A DNA stretch of 64,000 bases. Origin: an uncultured Bacilli bacterium (lineage in GTDB: Bacteria; Bacillota_I; Bacilli_A; RF39; UBA660). Numbering within the stretch: the first letter of the stretch is position 1; every line of letters begins with the position of its first letter. The position numbers were made by a program, and so were the translations under genes. The stretch spans positions 1 to 64,000 of the forward strand of contig CANQFD010000006.1 in the NCBI GenBank assembly GCA_947598325.1. The letters run 5' to 3'. This document shows, piece by piece, positions 26,014-32,921 of this stretch. The notes below the pieces were generated by a model that had not been told where the DNA came from, did not search any database, and worked only from the letters and a program-made list of their open reading frames with translations.

Positions 26014-27504
26014 TTAATTACTATATTTAGATTTTATATCTAAATATTCTTCTAAAGTCAAACCAGTATTATATACTTTTGTTGAAAGTTGCTCTCCTAA
26101 ATATCTTATATGCCAAGGTTCATACTTATACCCTGTTATTTTTTCCTTTCCTTTTGGATATCTTATTATAAATCCATATTTATATGAATTTTTTTCTATC
26201 CATATTGCTTCTTTTGTTCCTTCAAATGATGAATCAACAATATTTAAATCCATAGCATAACCTGTTTGATGTTCAGAATATCCTGCTCTAGCAGAATAAG
26301 TATCAGCTTTCTTTTTGCCATCCTTTTCTACATAATAATTATATAATTCATCTTGTGTTTCATATGATCTAAATCCAGAGGCTATCCAAAGTTTTATATT
26401 ATCTTTTTTAGCATCATCTCTCATCTTTTCAAATGCTTTTAAAGCTTCATCTTTTAATCCACCAGGATTATAATCTTTAGGAAGAGAATATGTTTTATTT
26501 ACAATTAATATCCCATTTATATATGTCAAACCATTTTTAACTTCTATTTTTGGTTCATTTTTTTTGACTATAACCTCTATTTGTTTTTTTATATTTGAGT
26601 TTTTAATTCCTAGTTGAATTTTAAAATTTCCTACCTTCTTTGCTAATAAATTACCATTTGATATCAAAAAATCATCACCTATATTATAATATGTAACTTT
26701 TTTATTTGTTGCAGTTGTTGGAATATATTTTATTTTAAAATTCACTATATCATTTTTTAATACCTCAATAGAATTATCTATTTGTATATCTGAAACTTTA
26801 ACATATGTTATAAAATATCTTTCATATTTTTTAGATGGAGAAAATGAAACATTTTTACCGTTAATATCAACAGTTTTCTTAATTAACTCTATTTCATTTT
26901 TTTTAGTAATTCCATAAATATCTACAACATTATTCTTATATAAAAATCTTGGTAAAGTTATAGATATCTTTTTTGACATTTTTATTTTATCATTACTATC
27001 TATATATAATGCCTTTGAATAATTAAAATTATCATTATTTATTTTCTTACTATATACTTCATAATTAAATATCATATTATTTTTAATCTTACTAGATGGT
27101 ATAGTAACTGTTAATTCTTTACTTTTTATTTTTATATAAGTGGTATTTTTATGGATATAATTTATTGTTTTCTTATATAATTTTACCTTATTATCCTTTA
27201 ACACCAATAATGGGATTTTATCTTTAGAATTAGTAATATTATTATATATATTAATGTTATATACTGTATATATAATTAATTTAAATAGAAAAAATACTAA
27301 TATTAAAAATAATATTGATAAAAATACTCTTGATTTTCTTAATTTTCTTTTTTTCTTTTTTGTAATTTTTTGATTATTAAGACTATTAGTGTTTTGTGAT
27401 AAATATGTCTTTTTATTTTTATTTGATTCATGTTTATTTTTTTTATATGGTGTATTATTCTTTAACTTTGATTTTTCATAAACATTCTTTTTCTTTTTTG
27501 ACAT
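26014..27504 (-). CDS. Membrane-anchored D,D-carboxypeptidase, M15B/VanY family
   Basis: A peptidoglycan-trimming carboxypeptidase that removes the terminal D-Ala of stem peptides. A Lys/Asn-rich cytoplasmic tail (residues 1-58) leads to one membrane anchor (about 60-82), a linker of about 240 residues with an Ig-like (Big) domain, then the M15 zinc peptidase (about 320-490). Zinc and catalytic motifs are intact: SGFRSYETQ, SEHQTGYAMDLN and EPWHIRYLG. The start is ATG 27504, following AAGGATAGTGAT; the track GTG lies inside that region. The basic cytoplasmic tail is unusually long. Confidence 0.9.
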   Translation of the reverse strand: MSKKKKNVYEKSKLKNNTPYKKNKHESNKNKKTYLSQNTNSLNNQKITKKKKRKLRKSRVFLSILFLILVFFLFKLIIYTVYNINIYNNITNSKDKIPLLVLKDNKVKLYKKTINYIHKNTTYIKIKSKELTVTIPSSKIKNNMIFNYEVYSKKINNDNFNYSKALYIDSNDKIKMSKKISITLPRFLYKNNVVDIYGITKKNEIELIKKTVDINGKNVSFSPSKKYERYFITYVKVSDIQIDNSIEVLKNDIVNFKIKYIPTTATNKKVTYYNIGDDFLISNGNLLAKKVGNFKIQLGIKNSNIKKQIEVIVKKNEPKIEVKNGLTYINGILIVNKTYSLPKDYNPGGLKDEALKAFEKMRDDAKKDNIKLWIASGFRSYETQDELYNYYVEKDGKKKADTYSARAGYSEHQTGYAMDLNIVDSSFEGTKEAIWIEKNSYKYGFIIRYPKGKEKITGYKYEPWHIRYLGEQLSTKVYNTGLTLEEYLDIKSKYSN

Positions 27505-27595
27505 ACTTATCACTATCCTTAACTAAATTATACCATGTATAATATAAATTATCTAGAAATTATTTAATAATTTTAAGTAATGATACGTCATATTA

Positions 27596-28108
27596 CTAGC
27601 ATTTCTCCTCTTCTAACTTTAAATTTTCTTTTGAATCAAAATATTCATGAAACTTTAATATGACAAATCTTGCAACTGGCTGAGCAATTAATAACTCAAC
27701 TGCAAATGCTATGGCAAAATTTCTTGGCCATTTATAAAAGAAATTAATAAATGGTTCAAAGCTTATATTCATAGTGCCTATCCAAGATCCTATAATAGTT
27801 AAGAATATTGACATCAAAAATACTGTACATAAAATATTAATAATAATGTGTGAATTGAAACTATCTTTACTATCTACAATTTTACTTGTCATATATTCCG
27901 CTGGTTTATAAGTAATTAAAACAACAAGAATTACATTTATCCATATAATGGGTATAACTTTTAACGCCATTTTCCATGTATTTAAACTAAAATCAACTTC
28001 AAAACATGTAATAATTGGAGCGATTATATTAACTGATAATATTGATACTATAGCCATAAATAAAGCAAATTCTTTTTTGTTTCTTGGAAGTTTCATATAA
28101 TAATCCAT
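27596..28108 (-). CDS. DUF2798 membrane protein
   Basis: A four-helix membrane protein of about 170 residues built from two DUF2798-like repeats; the first begins KLPRNKKEFALFMAIVSILSVN and the second lies near residues 90-150. Function is unknown; the fold recalls small drug-efflux-like proteins. GGAGGTG precedes two adjacent ATGs (28111 and 28108); the second has better spacing. The gene lies behind a strong promoter and a leader terminator (28137-28170), which implies conditional expression. Confidence 0.85.
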   Translation of the reverse strand: MDYYMKLPRNKKEFALFMAIVSILSVNIIAPIITCFEVDFSLNTWKMALKVIPIIWINVILVVLITYKPAEYMTSKIVDSKDSFNSHIIINILCTVFLMSIFLTIIGSWIGTMNISFEPFINFFYKWPRNFAIAFAVELLIAQPVARFVILKFHEYFDSKENLKLEEEKC

Positions 28109-28136
28109 CATAAGCACCTCCTTCTATTTTTAGGGC

Positions 28137-28170
28137 AAAAAAAGAAGCGCAAGATATAAAATCCTACGCT
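28137..28170 (-). terminator. Leader (attenuator-type) terminator upstream of the DUF2798 gene
   Basis: The minus-strand transcript would fold AGCGUAGGAU-UUUAU-AUCUUGCGCU (10 bp, two wobbles), followed by UCUUUUUUU. It lies about 28 nt after the predicted transcript start and 28 nt before the DUF2798 ATG, so most transcripts would stop before the gene unless the hairpin is prevented. Upstream GGAAGAU and GGCGCG can pair with AUCUU and GCGC of the 3' arm, giving a possible antiterminator. Confidence 0.7.
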
Positions 28171-28204
28171 GAACAATTATACGCGCCTAAATCTTCCAGG
28201 AAAA

Positions 28205-28234
28205 ATTATAAAATATTTTTTACAATTTTGTCAA
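28205..28234 (-). promoter_or_regulatory. Promoter of the DUF2798 gene leader
   Basis: On the minus strand a consensus TTGACA (28234-28229), 18-bp spacer and TATAAT (28210-28205). It is one of the strongest promoters in the window, yet it is followed directly by a terminator. Confidence 0.85.
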
Positions 28235-28250
28235 GAATAAATTTTAAAAA

Positions 28251-28273
28251 ATAAAAAAAGTCATAAAGACTTT
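28251..28273 (-). terminator. Terminator after tRNA-Ser
   Basis: On the minus strand AAGTC-TTTAT-GACTT is followed by TTTTTATTTTTT, 10 bases past the tRNA CCA. Confidence 0.75.
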
Positions 28274-28283
28274 ATTTTATATA

Positions 28284-28374
28284 TGGCGGAGTGAGAGGGA
28301 TTTGAACCCTCGCGGCAGTTACCCACCCTACACCCTTAGCAGGGGCGCCTCTTCAGCCTCTTGAGTATCACTCC
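28284..28374 (-). tRNA. tRNA-Ser (GCT)
   Basis: A class II tRNA of 91 nt with encoded CCA. The acceptor stem GGAGUGA/UCACUCC is perfect, the anticodon loop CUGCUAA carries GCU, the long variable arm is paired, and the T-loop reads UUCAAAU. It reads AGC/AGU serine codons. Confidence 0.95.
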
Positions 28375-28523
28375 GTTTGCGCAATATAATTTTATCATTT
28401 TATATTAAATCGGTCAATATCAAATCAAAAAAATTTAAATTGTTCGCTTATTTTTGTTTTATTATCATTTTATAATTTTTATTACAAAAACCCAAATCAT
28501 ATCTACTTTCTTTCTTAAGCAAC

Positions 28524-28547
28524 AAAAAACTAACTATTTCTAGTTAG
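28524..28547 (-). terminator. Terminator after tRNA-Ile/tRNA-Glu
   Basis: On the minus strand CTAACTA-GAAA-TAGTTAG is followed by TTTTTT. It separates this pair from tRNA-Ser. The 28375-28523 stretch holds nothing else that I can support. Confidence 0.8.
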
Positions 28548-28589
28548 CAATTTATTATTTACTCAAAAAAATTGAGTTTCCTATCTATA

Positions 28590-28666
28590 TGGTGACCTGT
28601 ACGGGATTCGAACCCGTGAATGCCGCCGTGAAAGGGCGGTGTGTTAAGCCACTTCACCAACAGGCC
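28590..28666 (-). tRNA. tRNA-Glu (TTC)
   Basis: 77 nt with encoded CCA. Acceptor GGCCUGU/ACAGGUC, anticodon stem CCGCC/GGCGG with loop CUUUCAC carrying UUC, and T-loop UUCGAAU. It lies 8 bp after tRNA-Ile and is probably co-transcribed with it. Confidence 0.95.
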
Positions 28667-28674
28667 ATTACAAA

Positions 28675-28751
28675 TGGTGGACCTAGATGGACTTGAACCA
28701 TCGACCTCACGCTTATCAGGCGTGCACTCTAACCAGCTGAGCTATAGGTCC
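28675..28751 (-). tRNA. tRNA-Ile (GAT)
   Basis: 77 nt with encoded CCA. Acceptor GGACCUA/UAGGUCC, anticodon stem CACGC/GCGUG with loop CUGAUAA carrying GAU, and T-loop UUCAAGU. It is first of the Ile-Glu pair on the minus strand. Confidence 0.95.
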
Positions 28752-28909
28752 AAAAAATAACTTTACATAACGCTATTTAATTTTACACTATTGAATATAA
28801 AAAATCAAGTTGTTTTATAAAAAAAATATAATATTTTTTATTATTTACATAAAATATTAATATTTACATTAATATTTTTCCATAATATCCAAATAAAAGA
28901 AAGTAGTAA

Positions 28910-29599
28910 TTACTTTCTTCTAAATAATTTTATTATTGTTATTACTTTATATTTTACTAATTTACAAATCATTTTTAAATAATTTATTATTTTATTATTT
29001 AAACAATTTTCCTCTAATACTATTTGTATATTATTATCATTATCAAAAGAAAATCTTTTTATATTTTTATATACATATATATGATTATTATCTATTATTT
29101 TTATTAAACGATCATAATTATTAAGTTTATTATTATTAAGTTTATTATTAAACCAATCTAAACTAGATATTATACCAATTTTATAATCACTATTATCTAC
29201 TACACTACAAAAAGCTAATACAATCTTAATTAAATCTTCCTTTGATAATTTTTCTTGACTTACATTAGAATAAATTATTGTATTATGATTATCATTTATA
29301 TGCACGTACAATGGATAATCATAATATCTTTTATCTAATATATTAATAAAATAATTTGCTTCTTCTATTGCTTCTTCATAACTAGTAGCACATGATTCAT
29401 AGTATATCCCTATAGGCAAGTTAAAATCTAATGCCTTATTTAAATTATAATCAAAATTTTTATCTTCAAATTTATTTTTGTATGTACTATAACTTGTATA
29501 CCCTGCTCTTACAATTATAAATTCAATGTTTTCATTTTTTATTAGATTAGTAGTTAATTGGTTATTTTCTTCAGATAATAATACTCCTTTTACTCTCAT
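28910..29599 (-). CDS. GH25-type muramidase homologue lacking catalytic acids
   Basis: The fold signatures of GH25 lysozymes are clear: EFIIVRAGY, FDYNLNKALDFNLPIGIYYESCATSYEEAIEEANYFI, then YPLYVHINDN and YKIGIISS. The usual N-terminal Asp (GIDVS) and the DxE pair of PVYLDVEDN are replaced (MRVKGVLLS and VHIND), so hydrolysis is unlikely. There is no signal peptide, and the C-terminus is basic and amphipathic (KLVKYKVITIIKLFRRK). The start is ATG 29599, eight bases after AAGGAG. It may be a binding protein, an immunity-like factor or a decaying gene. A PG-binding/M23 gene lies just upstream. Confidence 0.8.
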   Translation of the reverse strand: MRVKGVLLSEENNQLTTNLIKNENIEFIIVRAGYTSYSTYKNKFEDKNFDYNLNKALDFNLPIGIYYESCATSYEEAIEEANYFINILDKRYYDYPLYVHINDNHNTIIYSNVSQEKLSKEDLIKIVLAFCSVVDNSDYKIGIISSLDWFNNKLNNNKLNNYDRLIKIIDNNHIYVYKNIKRFSFDNDNNIQIVLEENCLNNKIINYLKMICKLVKYKVITIIKLFRRK

Positions 29600-29664
29600 A
29601 TACATCTCTCCTTATTATATTAGATGTATTTTTAATATTTTGGAATTTACTATAATCTATAAAA

Positions 29665-30453
29665 TTAAATATATCTAACTGAATTTTTTGAACCACTGTA
29701 AACTCTTTGATCATTATATACATATAAATAATCTATAGGATTTACTCTTGAACCATTTTTTGTTAAATCAAAATGTAAATGATTTCCTGTACTTCTTCCT
29801 GTTGTCCCCATATTACCAATAAATGTTCCTTTTTGAACTCTTGTTCCTACTTTAAGTGAGCTCTTAGAATTCAAATGAAGATATCTGCTAACATCACCAT
29901 TGTCATGTTTTATAGCAATAAAATTACCAGCCTCACTGTCATATGTATTTGTTATAACTGTTCCTTCATAACAAGCATAAACACTTTGATTTTGACCGCC
30001 ATCTGAATTACTCCATCCAAGATCTAATGCTTTATGTTTATTGCTATAATATTGGGTTATTGCAATAAAATTAACAGGATATCTATATTTATTACTTGAT
30101 GGTGATATTGATGAATTTAACTTTTCATATGTTTTTGTACCTGCGATTTCATCTACAACTAATCCATTTTTTGTTTGAAAATCCCTTATTGCAGATATTG
30201 TTGCATTACCAACCATACCATCTACTGCTAAATTGTATCCTTTATCATTCAATTTCACCTGTAAATCTTTTATAACAGCAATTAATTTATTATTAGTATT
30301 AACACCATATATTCCATCAACTGATAAACCTGTATATTTTTGAAAATTTCTATATGCATTTTTTGTTAAAGTACCTTCAATACCATCTATATTCCCTGTA
30401 TAAAATAAATGGTATGTTCTTAAATTTAATTGTCTTTGTTTTATACTAAGCAT
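29665..30453 (-). CDS. Peptidoglycan-binding/M23 metallopeptidase without signal peptide
   Basis: A cell-wall endopeptidase. Two peptidoglycan-binding repeats fill about residues 5-110 (GIEGTLTKNAYRNFQKYTGL and a second with VDGMVGNATISAIRDFQ). The LytM/M23 domain follows at about 140-240 with zinc ligands HKALDLGW and HLHFDL and the YLHLNSKS strand. All key residues are present, so it should be active. No signal peptide or membrane segment is seen, so export would need a holin or another route. AGGGGGGTGATATA precedes the ATG. Confidence 0.9.
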   Translation of the reverse strand: MLSIKQRQLNLRTYHLFYTGNIDGIEGTLTKNAYRNFQKYTGLSVDGIYGVNTNNKLIAVIKDLQVKLNDKGYNLAVDGMVGNATISAIRDFQTKNGLVVDEIAGTKTYEKLNSSISPSSNKYRYPVNFIAITQYYSNKHKALDLGWSNSDGGQNQSVYACYEGTVITNTYDSEAGNFIAIKHDNGDVSRYLHLNSKSSLKVGTRVQKGTFIGNMGTTGRSTGNHLHFDLTKNGSRVNPIDYLYVYNDQRVYSGSKNSVRYI

Positions 30454-30510
30454 TATATCACCCCCCTCTTGCTATATAATATGAATTATAAAATTTATTA
30501 AATATTACTA

Positions 30511-30633
30511 TTGCCAAAGAAAAAGAAAGATTTTTTAATCTTATCACTTATTCTTATTATCTTTTTACTATTAAAAAGCACTCAATCTAACAAGATTAAA
30601 TGCTATAAATATATTAGCGAGTACACATGTTAA
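30511..30633 (+). pseudogene. Decayed copy of the small membrane-peptide (toxin-like) locus
   Basis: An open frame starting at TTG 30511 encodes PKKKKDFLILSLILIIFLLLK and a short tail: basic N-terminus plus one membrane helix, like the peptides at 31697 and 57135. A hairpin (AGCA...AGAUU...UGCU) near the end, followed on the minus strand by TTTTT, matches the antisense-terminator hairpins of those loci. The Shine-Dalgarno, the 5' hairpin and the antisense TATGAT box are all missing, so it looks like a relic. The wider 30454-30757 gap also holds two hairpins and a tRNA 3' fragment. Confidence 0.5.
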
Positions 30634-30670
30634 GTATTCCCTTTTTTATTTTCTTGACAAATACAAAACG

Positions 30671-30714
30671 ACTTTTAAAAAGTCGTTTTCTATTTTTACT
30701 CGAATTTTTCGAGT
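30671..30714. repeat. tRNA-proximal hairpin pair, copy 1
   Basis: ACGACTTTT/AAAAGTCGT-type hairpin (30668-30688) then ACTCGAA-TTT-TTCGAGT (30698-30714) with a T-run and TATCAATCTGG. The same order is found before tRNA-Lys at 31894-31957 and in part at 36060-36087. Confidence 0.6.
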
Positions 30715-30726
30715 TTTTTATCAATC

Positions 30727-30752
30727 TGGTGCCCTAAAGGAAGGAGTACAAC
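30727..30752 (-). pseudogene. Truncated tRNA 3' end
   Basis: On the minus strand the sequence ends TTTAGGGCACCA, with a T-loop-like TTGTACTC before it, then runs directly into the tatD 3' end. The flanking hairpins are the same as those beside tRNA-Lys, which supports a lost tRNA rather than chance. Confidence 0.45.
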
Positions 30753-30757
30753 AACTT

Positions 30758-31513
30758 TTAATTCATTTTTTTAAATAATCTTTTAGCATTTTTATTAGTA
30801 ATTTCTTCAACTTCTTTATAGCTTCTTTGTCTCACTTCAGCAAGTTTCTTGATTATATATTTTATATTTGCTGTTTCATTCGTTTCTCCTCTTAAAGGTT
30901 CTGGAGTTATATAAGGACTATCTGTTTCAACCAAGAATAAATCATTTGGAACTATTTTTGCACCCTCAATAGATTTTTTTGCTGTCTTATAAGTTATTCT
31001 ACCAGCAAATGATATATAATAACCATTGCTCACCAAATATTTTAAATCTTCTAAATCTGGTTGAAAGCAATGAAATACACATCCATATTTTGGTTTTACA
31101 TATCTTTTAAAAATGTCTATTATTTGTTTATTACAATTATTAGAATGAATAATTACAGGTAAATGTAATTCATTAGCTATTATAATTTGTCTTATTAAAT
31201 ATTTTCTTTGCTCTTTAAAATTATTTTTAGTATTATTTAATCCAATTTCACCAATAGCTACAACTCTTGGATTATCTGCTAAATCATATAAAACTTCTAA
31301 ATTTTGAGATTCAACATATAATGGATGAATGCCAACAGATGAATAAAATTTAGGATTTAATTCTGATATATTGATAGATTCTTTTGAGGATTTTAAATCT
31401 AGTCCAACATTAATAACACTTTCAATAGCTGAATTATTATTTATAAAATCTATATACTTTTTTTCGTCATTTAAAATGATGCTATTAATATGCATATGAA
31501 AGTCAAGTGCCAT
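30758..31513 (-). CDS. tatD: TatD-family metal-dependent nuclease
   Basis: A TIM-barrel hydrolase of the TatD family, linked to DNA repair and 3'-5' exonuclease activity. Motifs in order: LDFHMHI, GIHPLYVES, VAIGEIGLN, VIIHS, FHCFQ and LVETDSPYITP. The usual GEIGLDY is GEIGLN here, a small change at the metal-site strand. Length (251) is normal. AGGTGG precedes the ATG. Its 3' end abuts a tRNA remnant. Confidence 0.92.
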   Translation of the reverse strand: MALDFHMHINSIILNDEKKYIDFINNNSAIESVINVGLDLKSSKESINISELNPKFYSSVGIHPLYVESQNLEVLYDLADNPRVVAIGEIGLNNTKNNFKEQRKYLIRQIIIANELHLPVIIHSNNCNKQIIDIFKRYVKPKYGCVFHCFQPDLEDLKYLVSNGYYISFAGRITYKTAKKSIEGAKIVPNDLFLVETDSPYITPEPLRGETNETANIKYIIKKLAEVRQRSYKEVEEITNKNAKRLFKKMN

Positions 31514-31597
31514 ATTACCACCTACTGTCTAAACGCATATTGATTTGTCAATATGCAAGTATGTTTTTCTAAATTGTCATAATTTTTATAAAATTCA

Positions 31598-31626
31598 TTG
31601 TATTAAAAACAAATGTTTGATATAAT
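31598..31626 (+). promoter_or_regulatory. Promoter of small-peptide locus 1
   Basis: TTGTAT (31598-31603), 17-bp spacer, TATAAT (31621-31626). The predicted start is about 31633, so the RNA would begin AGGAAUAC, the strand that pairs with its own 3' end. Confidence 0.7.
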
Positions 31627-31696
31627 TTTATTAGGAATACTTAGTTAGCTTAGGTACTATTCTCCTTTACTTTTTAAAGTGGAAGGAGGTGAAGTT

Positions 31697-31789
31697 ATGA
31701 GAAAACAAGAGAAATATCTTTGTACTATCATAATACTCCTTATTATTGTGATTTTAATCATATTAATAAAAATAGTACCAACTGTATAA
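31697..31789 (+). CDS. 30-residue single-membrane-span peptide, candidate type I toxin 1
   Basis: The frame was too short for the ORF track. It encodes MRKQEKYL, a membrane helix rich in Ile/Leu, then KIVPTV. A full AAGGAGGTG lies before the ATG but is buried in a 12-bp hairpin (CTCCTTTACTTT with AAAGTGGAAGGAG). The mRNA 5' end (31634-31662) is complementary to its 3' end (31812-31846), which also forms the terminator. A convergent antisense promoter lies beyond. Size, charge, single helix and hidden ribosome site match type I toxins such as those of the BsrE/BsrG or Fst kinds, but there is no sequence match that I recognise. Confidence 0.7.
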   Translation: MRKQEKYLCTIIILLIIVILIILIKIVPTV

Positions 31790-31874
31790 GTCGGTACTAA
31801 CCTAAAATTTTGGAATAGTACCTAACTCGTCAAAATTAGGTATTCCTTTTTTATTTTATTCAAGTTTCCTTGAC
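31766..31874 (-). ncRNA. Candidate antisense antitoxin RNA 1
   Basis: Predicted minus-strand RNA of about 109 nt. Its promoter is TTGATA (31909-31904), 17-bp spacer, TATGAT (31886-31881). It would end at AGTACC...GGTACT (31774-31798 region) followed by ATTTTTATT, a hairpin placed on the peptide stop codon. It overlaps the 3' half of the peptide mRNA and would open the mRNA's 5'-3' pairing. It lies directly downstream of tRNA-Lys on the same strand. Confidence 0.6.
31812..31853 (+). terminator. 3' hairpin of small-peptide mRNA 1
   Basis: GGAATAGTACCTAA...TTAGGTATTCC is followed by TTTTTT. It serves as terminator and is complementary to the mRNA 5' end. Confidence 0.75.
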
Positions 31875-31895
31875 ATATTCATCATAACATAAAAA
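31861..31895. repeat. Antisense-promoter repeat, copy A (matches 57318-57352)
   Basis: CAAGTTTCCTTGACATATTC and the following ATCATAACATAAAAA are identical here and at 57.3 kb, while the flanking peptide and leader sequences differ. On the minus strand the repeat holds the TATGAT box and 5' end of the antisense RNA. Confidence 0.85.
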
Positions 31896-31916
31896 CGCAC
31901 TTTTATCAAGTACGTT
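31888..31916 (-). terminator. Terminator after tRNA-Lys overlapping the antitoxin promoter
   Basis: On the minus strand AACGTACTT-GATAA-AAGTGCGTT is followed by TTT. The -35 box (TTGATA) of the antisense promoter lies inside this hairpin. A second hairpin (ACTCG...CGAGT, 31927-31943) faces the plus strand with a T-run. Confidence 0.7.
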
Positions 31917-31956
31917 TTCTATTTTTACTCGAATTTTCCGAGTTTTTTTATCAATT

Positions 31957-32032
31957 TGGTGGACCGTTAGGGATTCGAACCCTAGACCCACTGATTAAGA
32001 GTCAGTTGCTCTACCAACTGAGCTAACGGTCC
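31957..32032 (-). tRNA. tRNA-Lys (CTT)
   Basis: 76 nt with encoded CCA. Acceptor GGACCGU/ACGGUCC, anticodon stem CUGA/UCAG with loop CUCUUAA carrying CUU, and T-loop UUCGAAU. Directly downstream lies the candidate antitoxin RNA 1. Confidence 0.95.
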
Positions 32033-32135
32033 AAAATAACTACTACTTCATTATAATTGTTTTTTTTAAAAATTGCAAGTAATATGTGGTGAATAATTGA
32101 CAAATTTAGGGAAATAATAAATTTAGGGTGATAAT

Positions 32136-32681
32136 ATGGGAAAAGCATTAATAATAGTAGGATCAAGACGTGAAGGTAATTCTTATAATTTAGCAAATAA
32201 AATTAAAGATGAATTAAAGAAAGATAGAATTATATCATATATAATAGTCCCTGGTAATCAAAAAATTCATTTATGTACAGGATGTATGGATTGTGATGAA
32301 ACGGGTGTTTGTGATTTTACTGATGATATGCAAAGAAATATTGATAGATTGCTTGAATGTGATACTATTATATTTATAACTCCTACTAGATGGAATTTAT
32401 TATCTGGAGATATTAAGATATTTATGGATAGATTAAATCCTCTATATGCAAATAAAAAGATGAAAGGTAAAAAAATGGTTGCTATTTCAATAGGATCTTC
32501 TCCTAAAGATGTTTATAGTACAGATGACTCAGTTAAATCTCTTACAAATTTTGCTGAAAGTGCTACTATGGATACAGTGTTAACTTATCAATTTAATAAT
32601 TGTTTAGATTTTAAGGATATATTAAATCAAGAAGATAATATAAATAATTTAATAGAGAAACTTAAAATAATACTTAAATAA
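32136..32681 (+). CDS. Iron-sulfur-flavoprotein-like NAD(P)H/FMN reductase
   Basis: A flavodoxin-fold redox protein. The FMN phosphate loop GSRREGNSYNLA is at the N-terminus, and CTGCMDCDETGVC at residues 48-60 supplies four cysteines in the compact pattern of iron-sulfur flavoproteins. TPTRWNLLSGDIKIFMDRL follows. Redox partner and substrate are unknown. AGGGTGATA precedes the ATG. It ends at its own terminator and is followed by the glmS leader. Confidence 0.88.
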   Translation: MGKALIIVGSRREGNSYNLANKIKDELKKDRIISYIIVPGNQKIHLCTGCMDCDETGVCDFTDDMQRNIDRLLECDTIIFITPTRWNLLSGDIKIFMDRLNPLYANKKMKGKKMVAISIGSSPKDVYSTDDSVKSLTNFAESATMDTVLTYQFNNCLDFKDILNQEDNINNLIEKLKIILK

Positions 32682-32704
32682 ACTTTATATAGTTTATTTT
32701 TTTT
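32676..32704 (+). terminator. Terminator of the flavoprotein gene
   Basis: AATAAACT-N6-AGTTTATT is followed by TTTTTT and overlaps the stop codon. The glmS -35 box starts in its T-tail. Confidence 0.8.
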
Positions 32705-32730
32705 GATATAATTTTGTTAATTAATATAAT
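32703..32730 (+). promoter_or_regulatory. Promoter of glmS
   Basis: TTGATA (32703-32708), 16-bp spacer, TATAAT (32725-32730). The transcript would start about 20 nt before the ribozyme. Confidence 0.7.
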
Positions 32731-32760
32731 ATTAGGAGGATAGATTTAGTTATATTAATG

Positions 32761-32843
32761 AGCGCCAGACCATTAAATTGGTGACGAGGTTGATAGTTAA
32801 TCGAAAATTCGGCGGATACTATCACGGAAATGCAAGTCGTTAG
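32761..32843 (+). ncRNA. glmS ribozyme (glucosamine-6-phosphate riboswitch)
   Basis: The conserved core reads AGCGCCAGA, then GACGAGGTTGATAG, ATCGAAAATTCGGCGGAT, ACTATCACGGAAATGCAAG and TCGTT, matching the glmS ribozyme. Bound GlcN6P acts as coenzyme for self-cleavage, expected between A32761 and G32762, which destabilises the mRNA and lowers GlmS output. It is a compact version with a short P1 region, 79 nt before the glmS ATG. Confidence 0.93.
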
Positions 32844-32921
32844 ATATATAACAAAAAATAAAATCAAAATTATAACAAAATATATATCATGCATATAATT
32901 AATTGATAGGAGAAATAAATT

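Noticed and set aside
28571-28582. ACTCAA/TTGAGT hairpin as terminator after tRNA-Glu
   Set aside because: No T-run follows on the transcribed strand; the 28524-28547 hairpin is the better terminator.
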